From an uncultured Rhizobiaceae group bacterium (GTDB lineage Bacteria > Pseudomonadota > Alphaproteobacteria > Rhizobiales > Rhizobiaceae): DNA of 64,000 nt. Of the stretch, positions 55,125-62,804 are shown piece after piece (position 1 is the first letter of the stretch; every line of letters begins with the position of its first letter). The DNA lies in contig CALLUS010000009.1 of NCBI GenBank assembly GCA_938010435.1, forward strand, positions 124,001 to 188,000, in the 5' to 3' direction. The position numbers and the translations under genes were made by a program. The notes under the pieces are model-generated. The model did not search any database. It worked only from the letters and a program-made list of their open reading frames with translations, and was not told the DNA's origin.

Positions 55125-56897
55125 ATGAACGATTCATCTGCAAAAAGTGTTGTGGAACGCAAAAGCGATAAGCTTGAGGCGCTGCTAAATCCAAACGCGC
55201 CTGCTGAGCGCCGGAATTTGGAAAATGATGTTCTGCGGTCAGTTGGTGAATGCGTTTATGAATGGGATGTAAAGAGCGACCGTTTGGAGTGGAGTGCTGG
55301 CGCAGAAGAATTGATGTGTATCGGTTCAACACAATCGTTTCAGACAAGCCGTGACTTCAATGCCCTCCTTTTGCCGACAACAGAATCAACCCGCAATGAT
55401 GCGATTTTATCGTCAAAGACGGTAGATGATGGTCTTGGTGTTTCCTTTCGACTGCAATACGCGTTAAGCGCTGAAAAACTTGGCACTGCCAGTGATGTTT
55501 GGGTGGAGGATAGCGGCCGCTGGTTTGGTGGCGAAGACGGTACGCCCTTACGCGCCCATGGTATTATCCGGGTCATCAATGAACGACGCAGTTTGGAACA
55601 ACGGCTGGAGCACCTTTCCCGCCATGATCCGCTTACAGGTCTTTTTAATCGGGCGCATCTGAATGTGCGTCTGCAAGATGAGTTCGATGAAATTGCCAGA
55701 AGTGAAGGATGTTCTTCATTTGTGGTTGTGGGGTTGGAACATTTTGACTTGATCAATTCAGTTTATGGTTATGAAGCAGGCGATGCCGTGATTGCTGAAA
55801 TTGCCAGTCGATTGAGCGAAAATCTGCGCGACAAAGATATAATAGGTCGGTTTTCAGGAGCTAAATTGGGCATTATTCTTCCCGGTTCAAACGATCGGGA
55901 TATGCTGGTTGCGGGTTACCGTATTTTGAATCTGCTGCGTGAAAATGTGGTGCAAACCAAAAGCGGTCCGATTGCTGTTTCCGTTTCTATTGGCGGCGTT
56001 GTTATCCCGCAACATGCGCGCGATATTAAACAAACATTTATGGCTGTGCACCAAGCGCTGGGCGAAAGCCGACGTGGCCGTAACGCGTCTATCGTAAGTT
56101 ATCGTCGTGACGAGAAGCGCGATGCCGAACGGCAAGAAGCTGCCAAGACAGCCGAGCGTATTGTCTCGGCTTTGAAGAAGAAGCGCATTCATTTGGCGTG
56201 GCAACCCATCGTCGATGCGATGACTCATGAACTGGCATTTCACGAAGCACTAATCCGTTTGGAAGGTGAAGATGGCGCCGCGTTCACCGCCGGAGATTTT
56301 GTGTCCACTGCGCAAAACCTGGGTCTCATTCGATTAGTTGACCATTTTGCGTTGGATGAGGCGTTGAAGACGTTGGCAGAAAATCCAACGGCTCAGTTTT
56401 CGTTGAATGTTTCTAATGACACAGCGTGTGATCCTGAATGGTTGTCCAAATTGGCGCACCATGCTCATCGTTGCCCGGGACTTGCCCAACGTTTGATCGT
56501 AGAAATCACAGAATCTCACGCAGCTGAATCACTGGAAGAAGCCCGCCGTTTTATTGAAGGCGTGAAAGACATAGGATGTCAGGTGGCTTTGGATGATTTC
56601 GGCGCTGGTTTCACATCATTCCGCAATCTAAAGGGCTTGCCGTTTGATATTATCAAAGTGGATGGGCAGTTTGTGGACAATCTGAAAACCAGTACAGAAA
56701 ACCAGAGCTTCATCAAGGCACTGGTTGATCTTGCAAAATTATTTGATGCGAAAACTGTTGTCGAATGGGTGGAAGATGTTGAAACCGCTAACATGTTGCG
56801 TGATTGGGGGGTCGACTACCTCCAAGGCTATCGTTTTGGCGAGCCACAGCGCAAAAATCCTTGGACCGAAGAGCATAAGGTGTCCGCTGTTAGCTAG
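55125..56897 (+). CDS. GGDEF-EAL protein with degenerate GGDEF
   Basis: A 590-residue soluble protein. A PAS-like N-terminal sensor region (about 45-155, with YEWDVKSDRLEWS) is followed by a GGDEF-fold domain and an EAL domain. The GGDEF site reads SGAKL at 244-248, so cyclase activity is not expected. The EAL domain keeps EAL at 374-376, the IVEITES glutamate, Asp490-Asp491 in DDFGAG and the IIKVDG lysine. The EGVE loop is EWVE, keeping the glutamate. Likely a c-di-GMP phosphodiesterase with the GGDEF part as regulator. It overlaps the convergent DUF985 gene by 8 bases. Confidence 0.9.
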   Translation: MNDSSAKSVVERKSDKLEALLNPNAPAERRNLENDVLRSVGECVYEWDVKSDRLEWSAGAEELMCIGSTQSFQTSRDFNALLLPTTESTRNDAILSSKTVDDGLGVSFRLQYALSAEKLGTASDVWVEDSGRWFGGEDGTPLRAHGIIRVINERRSLEQRLEHLSRHDPLTGLFNRAHLNVRLQDEFDEIARSEGCSSFVVVGLEHFDLINSVYGYEAGDAVIAEIASRLSENLRDKDIIGRFSGAKLGIILPGSNDRDMLVAGYRILNLLRENVVQTKSGPIAVSVSIGGVVIPQHARDIKQTFMAVHQALGESRRGRNASIVSYRRDEKRDAERQEAAKTAERIVSALKKKRIHLAWQPIVDAMTHELAFHEALIRLEGEDGAAFTAGDFVSTAQNLGLIRLVDHFALDEALKTLAENPTAQFSLNVSNDTACDPEWLSKLAHHAHRCPGLAQRLIVEITESHAAESLEEARRFIEGVKDIGCQVALDDFGAGFTSFRNLKGLPFDIIKVDGQFVDNLKTSTENQSFIKALVDLAKLFDAKTVVEWVEDVETANMLRDWGVDYLQGYRFGEPQRKNPWTEEHKVSAVS

Positions 56898-57321
56898 AAT
56901 TCCTTGGAACAGGCCGCCAGTCTGGTGGGGCCATTTCAAAATTCTTAAAATCAAACCCCGGGGCCACGGTACATCCGACGAGAGTCCATACACCTAAGCT
57001 TTCTGCAGTTTGCCACCATCCTGCAGGTACAATGATTTGCGGCTTCTCGCCCATCGCGATATTTGTGCCAAGCCGATGGGCCTCAGCGTCATGACCGTTT
57101 GAAGACAGGGTCAATCCCAATGGCCCGCCAGCGTAGTGGTGCCAGACTTCCGCACTGCCGTGAACACGGTGCCAATGGGAACACTCTCCTGCTTCCAAAA
57201 GATAGTAGATCGCAGTGGATGCATTGTCCTCATCGCGAAATGTCTGGTTGTAATACCCACCTTCCGGATGGGGTTTCATGTCAAAATGTTCAATCACATC
57301 AGCTGCGCGCATTTTATCCAT
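56890..57321 (-). CDS. DUF985 cupin-like protein
   Basis: A 143-residue single-domain cupin of the DUF985 group. The typical N-terminal HPEGGYYNQTFRD, SHWHRVHGSAEVWHHYAG with its histidines, and VPAGWWQTA and GCTVAPGFDFKNFEMA are present. The function of the family is not settled. The start overlaps the gloB stop by 1 base (TGATG), so the two are co-translated. Confidence 0.9.
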   Translation of the reverse strand: MDKMRAADVIEHFDMKPHPEGGYYNQTFRDEDNASTAIYYLLEAGECSHWHRVHGSAEVWHHYAGGPLGLTLSSNGHDAEAHRLGTNIAMGEKPQIIVPAGWWQTAESLGVWTLVGCTVAPGFDFKNFEMAPPDWRPVPRNSS

Positions 57322-58094
57322 CAGAATCGATCCTTGCGCGCCCGGATTTCAGCAAAAACGTCAATGTCTTCGGCATTCTCCATGCCTAGATGGGCGCGAA
57401 TTTCCGGATCTTGAACGCGTAAGAACGGATTGGTTTCTTTTTCAATTCCGATTGTTGTTGGTAAAGTGGGCGTTCCTTCGTCGCGTAAATGTTCAATCTC
57501 TTTGGCACGTTCAATGAGAGCCTTGTTCTCCGGGTCAATTGTGACAGCAAAACGTGCGTTTGAAAGTGTGTATTCGTGGCCTGCGTAGACTTTGGTGTCG
57601 TCTGGTAAAGCGGCGAGGCGCTGCATGGCTAAATGCATCATTGCAGCATCGCCTTCAAATATGCGACCGCACCCGAGAGCAAATAGCGCATCGGCAGCAA
57701 ACACCGCTTTTTGATCCACAAAATAATATGCGATTTGCCCCAACGTATGGCCGGGTGTGCCAATCACTTCAATACGTTGGCCTTCCAGTTCAAAGACATC
57801 TCCGTGATCAACACTTTTGTCGATGCCGGGAATTTTTGTCTCTTCTTTCTTTGGGCCGATAATCTCACAGCCATGTTCTGCTTTTAGCGCAGAATTAGCG
57901 GCCACATGATCGCCATGGTGGTGGGTTGTGAGGATGTGAGTAAGTTTGAGGCGCTTGTCTTCCAGAACATCTGCAATGGACTCTTCTTCTGGTGCATCAA
58001 TGCTGATCACCAAACCAGTCTGCGGATCGGATAAAATTACCCCATAATTGTCTTCGCGACAGGGAAATTGAAAGATTTTCATCTTGTTGGCCAT
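57321..58094 (-). CDS. gloB: Hydroxyacylglutathione hydrolase (glyoxalase II)
   Basis: Metallo-beta-lactamase-fold enzyme that frees lactate and glutathione from S-lactoylglutathione. The 257 residues contain the metal site THHHGDHV, GTPGHTLGQIAYYF and YAGHEYT. AGAGGT precedes the ATG at 58094. The longest frame would add 54 residues over the divergent methyltransferase gene and is not used. It precedes the DUF985 gene with a 1-base overlap. Confidence 0.95.
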   Translation of the reverse strand: MANKMKIFQFPCREDNYGVILSDPQTGLVISIDAPEEESIADVLEDKRLKLTHILTTHHHGDHVAANSALKAEHGCEIIGPKKEETKIPGIDKSVDHGDVFELEGQRIEVIGTPGHTLGQIAYYFVDQKAVFAADALFALGCGRIFEGDAAMMHLAMQRLAALPDDTKVYAGHEYTLSNARFAVTIDPENKALIERAKEIEHLRDEGTPTLPTTIGIEKETNPFLRVQDPEIRAHLGMENAEDIDVFAEIRARKDRF

Positions 58095-58145
58095 TTGTAC
58101 CTCTTTTGCATTCCGCTTTGTGCTGAACCTTGTTAGCGTGATCGA

Positions 58146-58922
58146 ATGAATATGGACATAGTTGATCTTCGGCAGTTTTATGGCACCCCGCTTGGTGCGG
58201 TGGCGCGACGTTCTATTGAACAAGCGTTGAGCGTGGTTTGGAAGCCCATGTCTCAAGAGCGTTTAGTGGGGTTTGGTTATGCCACGCCCTATCTTGAGCG
58301 CTTTAAGGCTGATACCGAACGCACGATTGCGCTGATGCCAGCCCGTCAGGGGGCTGTACATTGGCCATTTGGTGAACCTTGCGCCACATCACTGGTGTTT
58401 GAAGAAGATATGCCGTTACCCGATTCCTCTATCGACCGAATGGTCATGGTGCACGGGTTAGAGCATTGTGAAAATGCCAGTGAAACATTGCATGAAGTGT
58501 GGCGCGTTTTAGCGCCTGGTGGAAAACTTGTTATTGTGATTCCAAACCGTCGCGGTGTTTGGGCACGTGTGGAACACACACCTTTTGGCGCAGGACGACC
58601 ATATACAGGCGGTCAACTGTCTCGCTTGCTGCGCGACAATATGTTTACGCCGACAGCTTGGTCGGACGCTTTGCATTTTCCACCATCGGGCAAAGGGTTG
58701 GTGATGAAGTTTGCAAATTCTCTCGAAAAATTCGGACGGCGGTTTACACCTGCATTTGCCGGAGTCGTGGTGGTGGAAGCCACGAAACAGGTTTATCAAG
58801 GTCTGCCCGTTCGGCAACGTCAATCGAAACGTGTGTTCGTGCCGGTTTTAGCGCCTCAGGGCGTGAGCAATGCCGGACGCAAAGATTCAAATTCACTTCA
58901 CAAGTCCAAAGACACGCTCTAA
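58146..58922 (+). CDS. Class I SAM-dependent methyltransferase
   Basis: A 258-residue protein of the Methyltransf_11 type. The classical GxGxG motif I is altered ([14 protein letters not shown]), and the motif around [23 protein letters not shown] and the [21 protein letters not shown] block are well kept. The C-terminal 50 residues are basic. Substrate unknown. It is divergent from gloB across 51 bases, a common pair in Rhizobiales. The end lies 40 bases before hisC. Confidence 0.86.
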   Translation: MNMDIVDLRQFYGTPLGAVARRSIEQALSVVWKPMSQERLVGFGYATPYLERFKADTERTIALMPARQGAVHWPFGEPCATSLVFEEDMPLPDSSIDRMVMVHGLEHCENASETLHEVWRVLAPGGKLVIVIPNRRGVWARVEHTPFGAGRPYTGGQLSRLLRDNMFTPTAWSDALHFPPSGKGLVMKFANSLEKFGRRFTPAFAGVVVVEATKQVYQGLPVRQRQSKRVFVPVLAPQGVSNAGRKDSNSLHKSKDTL

Positions 58923-58962
58923 ACAAATCTCAAGTTTATTGTACATAGTCTCGAGCGACCAC

Positions 58963-60063
58963 ATGAACACTCAACAACCTCGCCCCGAACCTAATTCAGG
59001 TATTTTGGATATTGCGGCTTATATTCCGGGAAAATCTGAAGGCCCAAAGGGCATGAAAGTGCATAAACTTTCTGCGAATGAAACGCCACTGGGCCCAAGC
59101 CCAAAAGCGAAAGAGGCTTTCTCTAATCTGTCGACTGTTCTGGAAGATTATCCGGATGGGAGTTCAAGTGATTTGCGCGAAACCTTGGGCAAAGTTCACG
59201 GGTTGAACCCCGCTAATATTCTTGCTGGCAATGGGTCTGATGAATTGTTGTCACTTGTGGCACAATGTTACTTAAAGCCGGGCGATGAAGCGATTTATAC
59301 AGCCCACGGTTTTTTGGTTTACCGCATCGGTATTCTAACTGCAGGTGCAACGCCAGTCATTGCTCCTGAAACTGAATTTAAAGCGGATGTTGAGGCGATC
59401 GTCGAGCGGGTTACAGAAAAAACGCGTGTGATTTTTCTCGCTAACCCGAACAATCCGACAGGCACGTATTTGCCCATGAGCGAAGTGCGCCGTTTACATG
59501 CTGCTTTACCCCCAACCGTTCTTCTTGTTTTGGATGCTGCTTATGCAGAATATGTGCGTCGTAATGATTACGAGAGTGGCATTGAATTGGTCTCTAACAA
59601 CGAGAACGTTGTTATGACCCGTACGTTTTCAAAGATTTACGGTTTGGCTGCGTTGCGTGTCGGTTGGATGTACGGCCCTGACCATATTATAGACGCGTTG
59701 AACCGCGTGCGTGGCCCGTTCAATGTGAATGCGGCCGCACTTGCTGCAGCCAAAGCTGCAGTAGAAGACCGTATTATGATTGATCAGGCGATTGCCCACA
59801 ATGATGAGTGGTTGAATTGGACGACAGAACAATTGAGTGCGTTGGGATTGAATATCACACCAAGCGTTGGAAACTTTATCCTGATCCATTTTGATGGCTC
59901 AGATAAGGTTGCGAAAGATGCTGATGCCTTCCTGACGTCACGCGGCTTTGTCTTACGTATGGTGGGAGGTTATGGATTGCCGAATTCATTGCGCATGACC
60001 ATTGGCACGGAAGAAGCATGTCGTGGTGTCGTTGCTGCGATGACAGAATTTATGGCGTCCTGA
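58963..60063 (+). CDS. hisC: Histidinol-phosphate / aromatic amino acid aminotransferase (HisC)
   Basis: A 366-residue class I/II aminotransferase. The opening [11 protein letters not shown] and [13 protein letters not shown], the [10 protein letters not shown] loop and the PLP lysine in [17 protein letters not shown] fit HisC. In Rhizobiales this copy next to tyrA is usually a second HisC that may serve tyrosine and phenylalanine synthesis. I chose the ATG at 58963; the longer frame from 58870 overlaps the methyltransferase gene and adds no domain. Confidence 0.93.
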   Translation: MNTQQPRPEPNSGILDIAAYIPGKSEGPKGMKVHKLSANETPLGPSPKAKEAFSNLSTVLEDYPDGSSSDLRETLGKVHGLNPANILAGNGSDELLSLVAQCYLKPGDEAIYTAHGFLVYRIGILTAGATPVIAPETEFKADVEAIVERVTEKTRVIFLANPNNPTGTYLPMSEVRRLHAALPPTVLLVLDAAYAEYVRRNDYESGIELVSNNENVVMTRTFSKIYGLAALRVGWMYGPDHIIDALNRVRGPFNVNAAALAAAKAAVEDRIMIDQAIAHNDEWLNWTTEQLSALGLNITPSVGNFILIHFDGSDKVAKDADAFLTSRGFVLRMVGGYGLPNSLRMTIGTEEACRGVVAAMTEFMAS

Positions 60064-60064
60064 T

Positions 60065-60994
60065 ATGTCTGACACTCCTATTTTCAAGCGCTTATGTCTG
60101 ATCGGAATTGGGTTGATCGGATCTTCCATTGCCTTGCGTGCAAAGCGTGATGGGCTGGTGGAAACAATTGTCATATCCACACGTCGTAAAGAAACCTTGA
60201 AACGGGCTGAAGCGCTTGACCTCGGCGATGAATATACGGACCAGATCAGCGAAGCGGTGAAGGGCGCAGATTGTGTTATTTTGTGCACGCCTGTTGGCAC
60301 ATGTGCAATGATCGCTGAACGCATGGCACCTTACTTGGCGGATGGTGTCATTGTTTCTGATGTGGGGTCTGTGAAACGTTCTGTGGTTGATCAGATTAAA
60401 CCACATTTGCCAGCGACGGCTCATTTGGTTCCGGGTCATCCGATTGCCGGAACTGAAGAATCCGGTCCTGATGCAGGTTTTGCAACTCTGTTTGACAATC
60501 GCTGGTGCTTATTGACGCCAGAAGCAAAAACCTCGCGTGAAGCAGTGTTAAAAATCAGAAAATTCTGGGAAGCCATGGGCTCCATGGTTGATGAAATGGA
60601 CCCTGATCATCACGACCGTGTTTTGGCTGTGACGTCTCATATTCCCCATTTGATCGCTTACAATATTGTCGGTACGGCCTCCGACCTTGAAGAAGTGTCA
60701 CAATCTGAAGTGATTAAATTTTCAGCTTCGGGTTTCCGTGATTTCACGCGTATTGCGGCGTCCGATCCTGTGATGTGGCGAGACGTATTCCTGCACAACA
60801 AAGAAGCAGTGCTGGAAATGTTGGGACGGTTTTCAGAAGACCTATCGGCACTACAAAAAGCTGTGCGCTGGGGGGATGGGGATATGTTGTTTGATCATTT
60901 TACCAAAACCCGTGACATCCGCCGCGGTATTATTGATGCTGGTCAGGAAACCGACGAGCCAAACTTTGGTCGTGGTAAAACAGACGACACATAA
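60065..60994 (+). CDS. tyrA: Prephenate/arogenate dehydrogenase
   Basis: Tyrosine-pathway dehydrogenase, 309 residues. The N-terminal NAD-binding LCLIGIGLIGSSIAL, the block VSDVGSVKRSV, the catalytic HPIAGTEESGPDAGF and SHIPHLIAYNIVG are present. The C-terminal domain is alpha-helical. One base separates it from hisC, so it is coupled with that aminotransferase for tyrosine synthesis. The name tyrC is also used for this alphaproteobacterial type. Confidence 0.95.
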   Translation: MSDTPIFKRLCLIGIGLIGSSIALRAKRDGLVETIVISTRRKETLKRAEALDLGDEYTDQISEAVKGADCVILCTPVGTCAMIAERMAPYLADGVIVSDVGSVKRSVVDQIKPHLPATAHLVPGHPIAGTEESGPDAGFATLFDNRWCLLTPEAKTSREAVLKIRKFWEAMGSMVDEMDPDHHDRVLAVTSHIPHLIAYNIVGTASDLEEVSQSEVIKFSASGFRDFTRIAASDPVMWRDVFLHNKEAVLEMLGRFSEDLSALQKAVRWGDGDMLFDHFTKTRDIRRGIIDAGQETDEPNFGRGKTDDT

Positions 60995-61015
60995 TGCTTG
61001 TAGATTGAATCAGTT

Positions 61016-61675
61016 TCAAGTCGTCGCAGTTGCTGGCCGTTTTGCAACGACAGCATACGGCAACAGCATTGCTAGGCTGATCAGAATTTTCACGATGAAA
61101 TCACCCATGGCGAGTGAGATCCAAAGCGGTACTTCACTACCAATACCGAGAAACGGTACGCCGAATGCGAGTGATCCATCTTTGCCACCGAAGTCAAGCG
61201 CATTGAACATTGGTGCAAAGGCGATGCCGAAGAACAAAACTGTGTCCACAATAGAACCGATCACGCTAGAAACGAGCGGAGCCAGCCACCAAGCGGTTTT
61301 GCGCAAACGGTTGAACACCGAGACATCGAGCATTTGTGCGATCAAAAATGCGCTGCCCGAAGCGATTGCGATGCGTGGTGTGGCCAACCAAATGCTCCAC
61401 AAAACTGCGATTGCAAAACCAGCGAGCACGACAAGACGCGCTTTTCCGGGACCAAAGTGTCTGTTGGTCGCATCGGTGACAAAAAATGCCAACGGATAGG
61501 TGAAAGCGCCTAATGTGAGCAGGTCTTTCATTTGTACGCCGCCGATTTCCGCGTTGAGCGGATATTGTACGAGCACGTTTGACAGCACGACGACATAAAC
61601 CATCGCAGCCACAAGGCCGAGGGTTGTCATCGTTGCGGACGAATTTGTGACTTGGTTCGATGCCGAGTTTTGCAT
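61016..61675 (-). CDS. VUT/YhhQ-family queuosine precursor transporter
   Basis: A 219-residue inner-membrane protein with about six hydrophobic segments. The family signature LGAFTYPLAFFVTDATNRHFG and the IASGSAFLIAQMLDVSVFNRLR block are present. YhhQ imports queuosine precursors (7-cyano-7-deazaguanine type). The ATG at 61675 has GGGAG about 8 bases upstream; an ATG at 61693 is possible. It lies after rpmB on the same strand, past a terminator. Confidence 0.88.
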   Translation of the reverse strand: MQNSASNQVTNSSATMTTLGLVAAMVYVVVLSNVLVQYPLNAEIGGVQMKDLLTLGAFTYPLAFFVTDATNRHFGPGKARLVVLAGFAIAVLWSIWLATPRIAIASGSAFLIAQMLDVSVFNRLRKTAWWLAPLVSSVIGSIVDTVLFFGIAFAPMFNALDFGGKDGSLAFGVPFLGIGSEVPLWISLAMGDFIVKILISLAMLLPYAVVAKRPATATT

Positions 61676-61733
61676 GGGGAGGCTCCCGTTCATGATTTTG
61701 GCGCTGCTGCGCGGGATAATTTGCGTAAATGCA

Positions 61734-61763
61734 CAAAAGAAAAGGGCGGTTTGAGCCGCCCTT
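61734..61763 (-). terminator. Rho-independent terminator of rpmB
   Basis: Perfect 8-base stem (AAGGGCGG / CCGCCCTT) with a 6-base loop, followed on the minus strand by TTTTCTTTTG, just after the rpmB stop. It should end rpmB transcription before the transporter gene. Confidence 0.9.
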
Positions 61764-61787
61764 CAAAATTCACTGATTGAACTGCTG

Positions 61788-62084
61788 TTAAGCCGCAGCG
61801 TTTTCAGCAAGCTTTTTAGACACCTGACGGCGAATGATTGCAGCTTTAGAAGACAAGTTGCCTTCTTTTTCTTTCATCAAGAAAGCATCCAAGCCACCGC
61901 GATGTTCCACGGTGCGAAGAGCAGATGCAGAAACGCGAAGACGAATGCGTTGGTTCAAAGCTTCGCTCATCAACGTAACGTTGACTAAATTTGGCAAAAA
62001 GCGGCGACGCGTTCTGTTGTTCGCGTGGCTCACGTTGTTGCCTGTCATGACGGACTTGCCGCTTAGTTCACAAACACGAGACAT
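61788..62084 (-). CDS. rpmB: 50S ribosomal protein L28
   Basis: A 98-residue ribosomal protein. The [24 protein letters not shown] start and a basic C-terminal tail are typical of alphaproteobacterial L28. AAGGT lies before the ATG at 62084. It has its own promoter and a strong terminator, as a single-gene unit. Confidence 0.97.
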   Translation of the reverse strand: MSRVCELSGKSVMTGNNVSHANNRTRRRFLPNLVNVTLMSEALNQRIRLRVSASALRTVEHRGGLDAFLMKEKEGNLSSKAAIIRRQVSKKLAENAAA

Positions 62085-62114
62085 GTTTTGTACCTTCAAA
62101 ATGCGTATTGGTGC

Positions 62115-62131
62115 GACCTAAAACAGGTCTT
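62115..62131 (-). other. Small hairpin in the rpmB leader
   Basis: Stem GACCT / AGGTC with a 5-base loop, in the mRNA leader about 30 bases upstream of the rpmB start. The T-run lies on the plus strand, where no gene reads into it. Role unknown; possibly none. Confidence 0.3.
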
Positions 62132-62195
62132 TTTGCCCCGTCACACAATTGCGAACGGTCGACAAGTCTTCACCAACGACGGGAAAAGTTGCGGT

Positions 62196-62224
62196 TTCAT
62201 AAGAGGACTGCGCAATTTCGTCAA
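62196..62224 (-). promoter_or_regulatory. rpmB: Probable sigma-70-type promoter of rpmB
   Basis: Minus strand: -35 TTGACG at 62219-62224, spacer of exactly 17 bases, -10 TATGAA at 62196-62201. It gives a leader of about 105 bases before rpmB. Nothing else was found in the rest of the 62085-62345 gap. Confidence 0.7.
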
Positions 62225-62345
62225 GAGTTTTCCGACAATTCTCGTTCAATTTTGATCTTACTTCATCGATTAGAGTCCTATGGAAACTCGTATTTGGTCA
62301 CTATGTGTCATAGTAGAGTTCTCATACTTGATCTAAGTTCAACCA

Positions 62346-62804
62346 ATGTTGTCGAAACGCCCTCGATTTTCTTACCTACAAGATAGTGCAGTTCCTGCTT
62401 TTGAGGGCGGAAATGTGTTTACTGTGATGGATGCTCATTGTGCTCTTTGCGTGCGCGGGGCGGTGTGGATTGCACGCAATGACACACGCAAAGAATTTAC
62501 CATCATTCCAGTTCAGTCCGCCACGGGTTATGCATTACTTACCCATTATGGGGTGGACCCGGACGATCCTACATCCTGGTTATATATAGAAGATGGTGTT
62601 GCTTATTGTTCCATGGATGCGTTGATGCGTGTTGGACACCGGTTGGGTGGCATATACAAATTGTTCAGCATTATGCGTGTGGTGCCGAAATTCGTTCAGG
62701 ATTTTCTCTATCGGTTTGTTGCGAGAAACCGATACAAATATTTTGGAACGGCCGATATGTGCGCTCTGCCTGACGCGGAAGTTCAAAAGAGATTGTTGAA
62801 ATGA
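62346..62804 (+). CDS. DCC-family (DUF393) thiol-disulfide oxidoreductase-like protein
   Basis: A 152-residue protein with the family motif D-x-x-C-x-x-C in MDAHCALC (Cys32, Cys35), then IPVQSATGYALLTHYGVDPDDP and the SMDALMRVGHRLGG helix. Thioredoxin-like redox role predicted. No strong ribosome binding site precedes the ATG. The stop overlaps the start of the next gene as ATGA. Confidence 0.85.
   Translation: MLSKRPRFSYLQDSAVPAFEGGNVFTVMDAHCALCVRGAVWIARNDTRKEFTIIPVQSATGYALLTHYGVDPDDPTSWLYIEDGVAYCSMDALMRVGHRLGGIYKLFSIMRVVPKFVQDFLYRFVARNRYKYFGTADMCALPDAEVQKRLLK

Noticed and set aside
58499-58948. 149-residue open frame overlapping the methyltransferase gene in another frame
   Set aside because: The methyltransferase frame carries family motifs; this frame is basic and Ser/Arg-rich, typical of a shadow.
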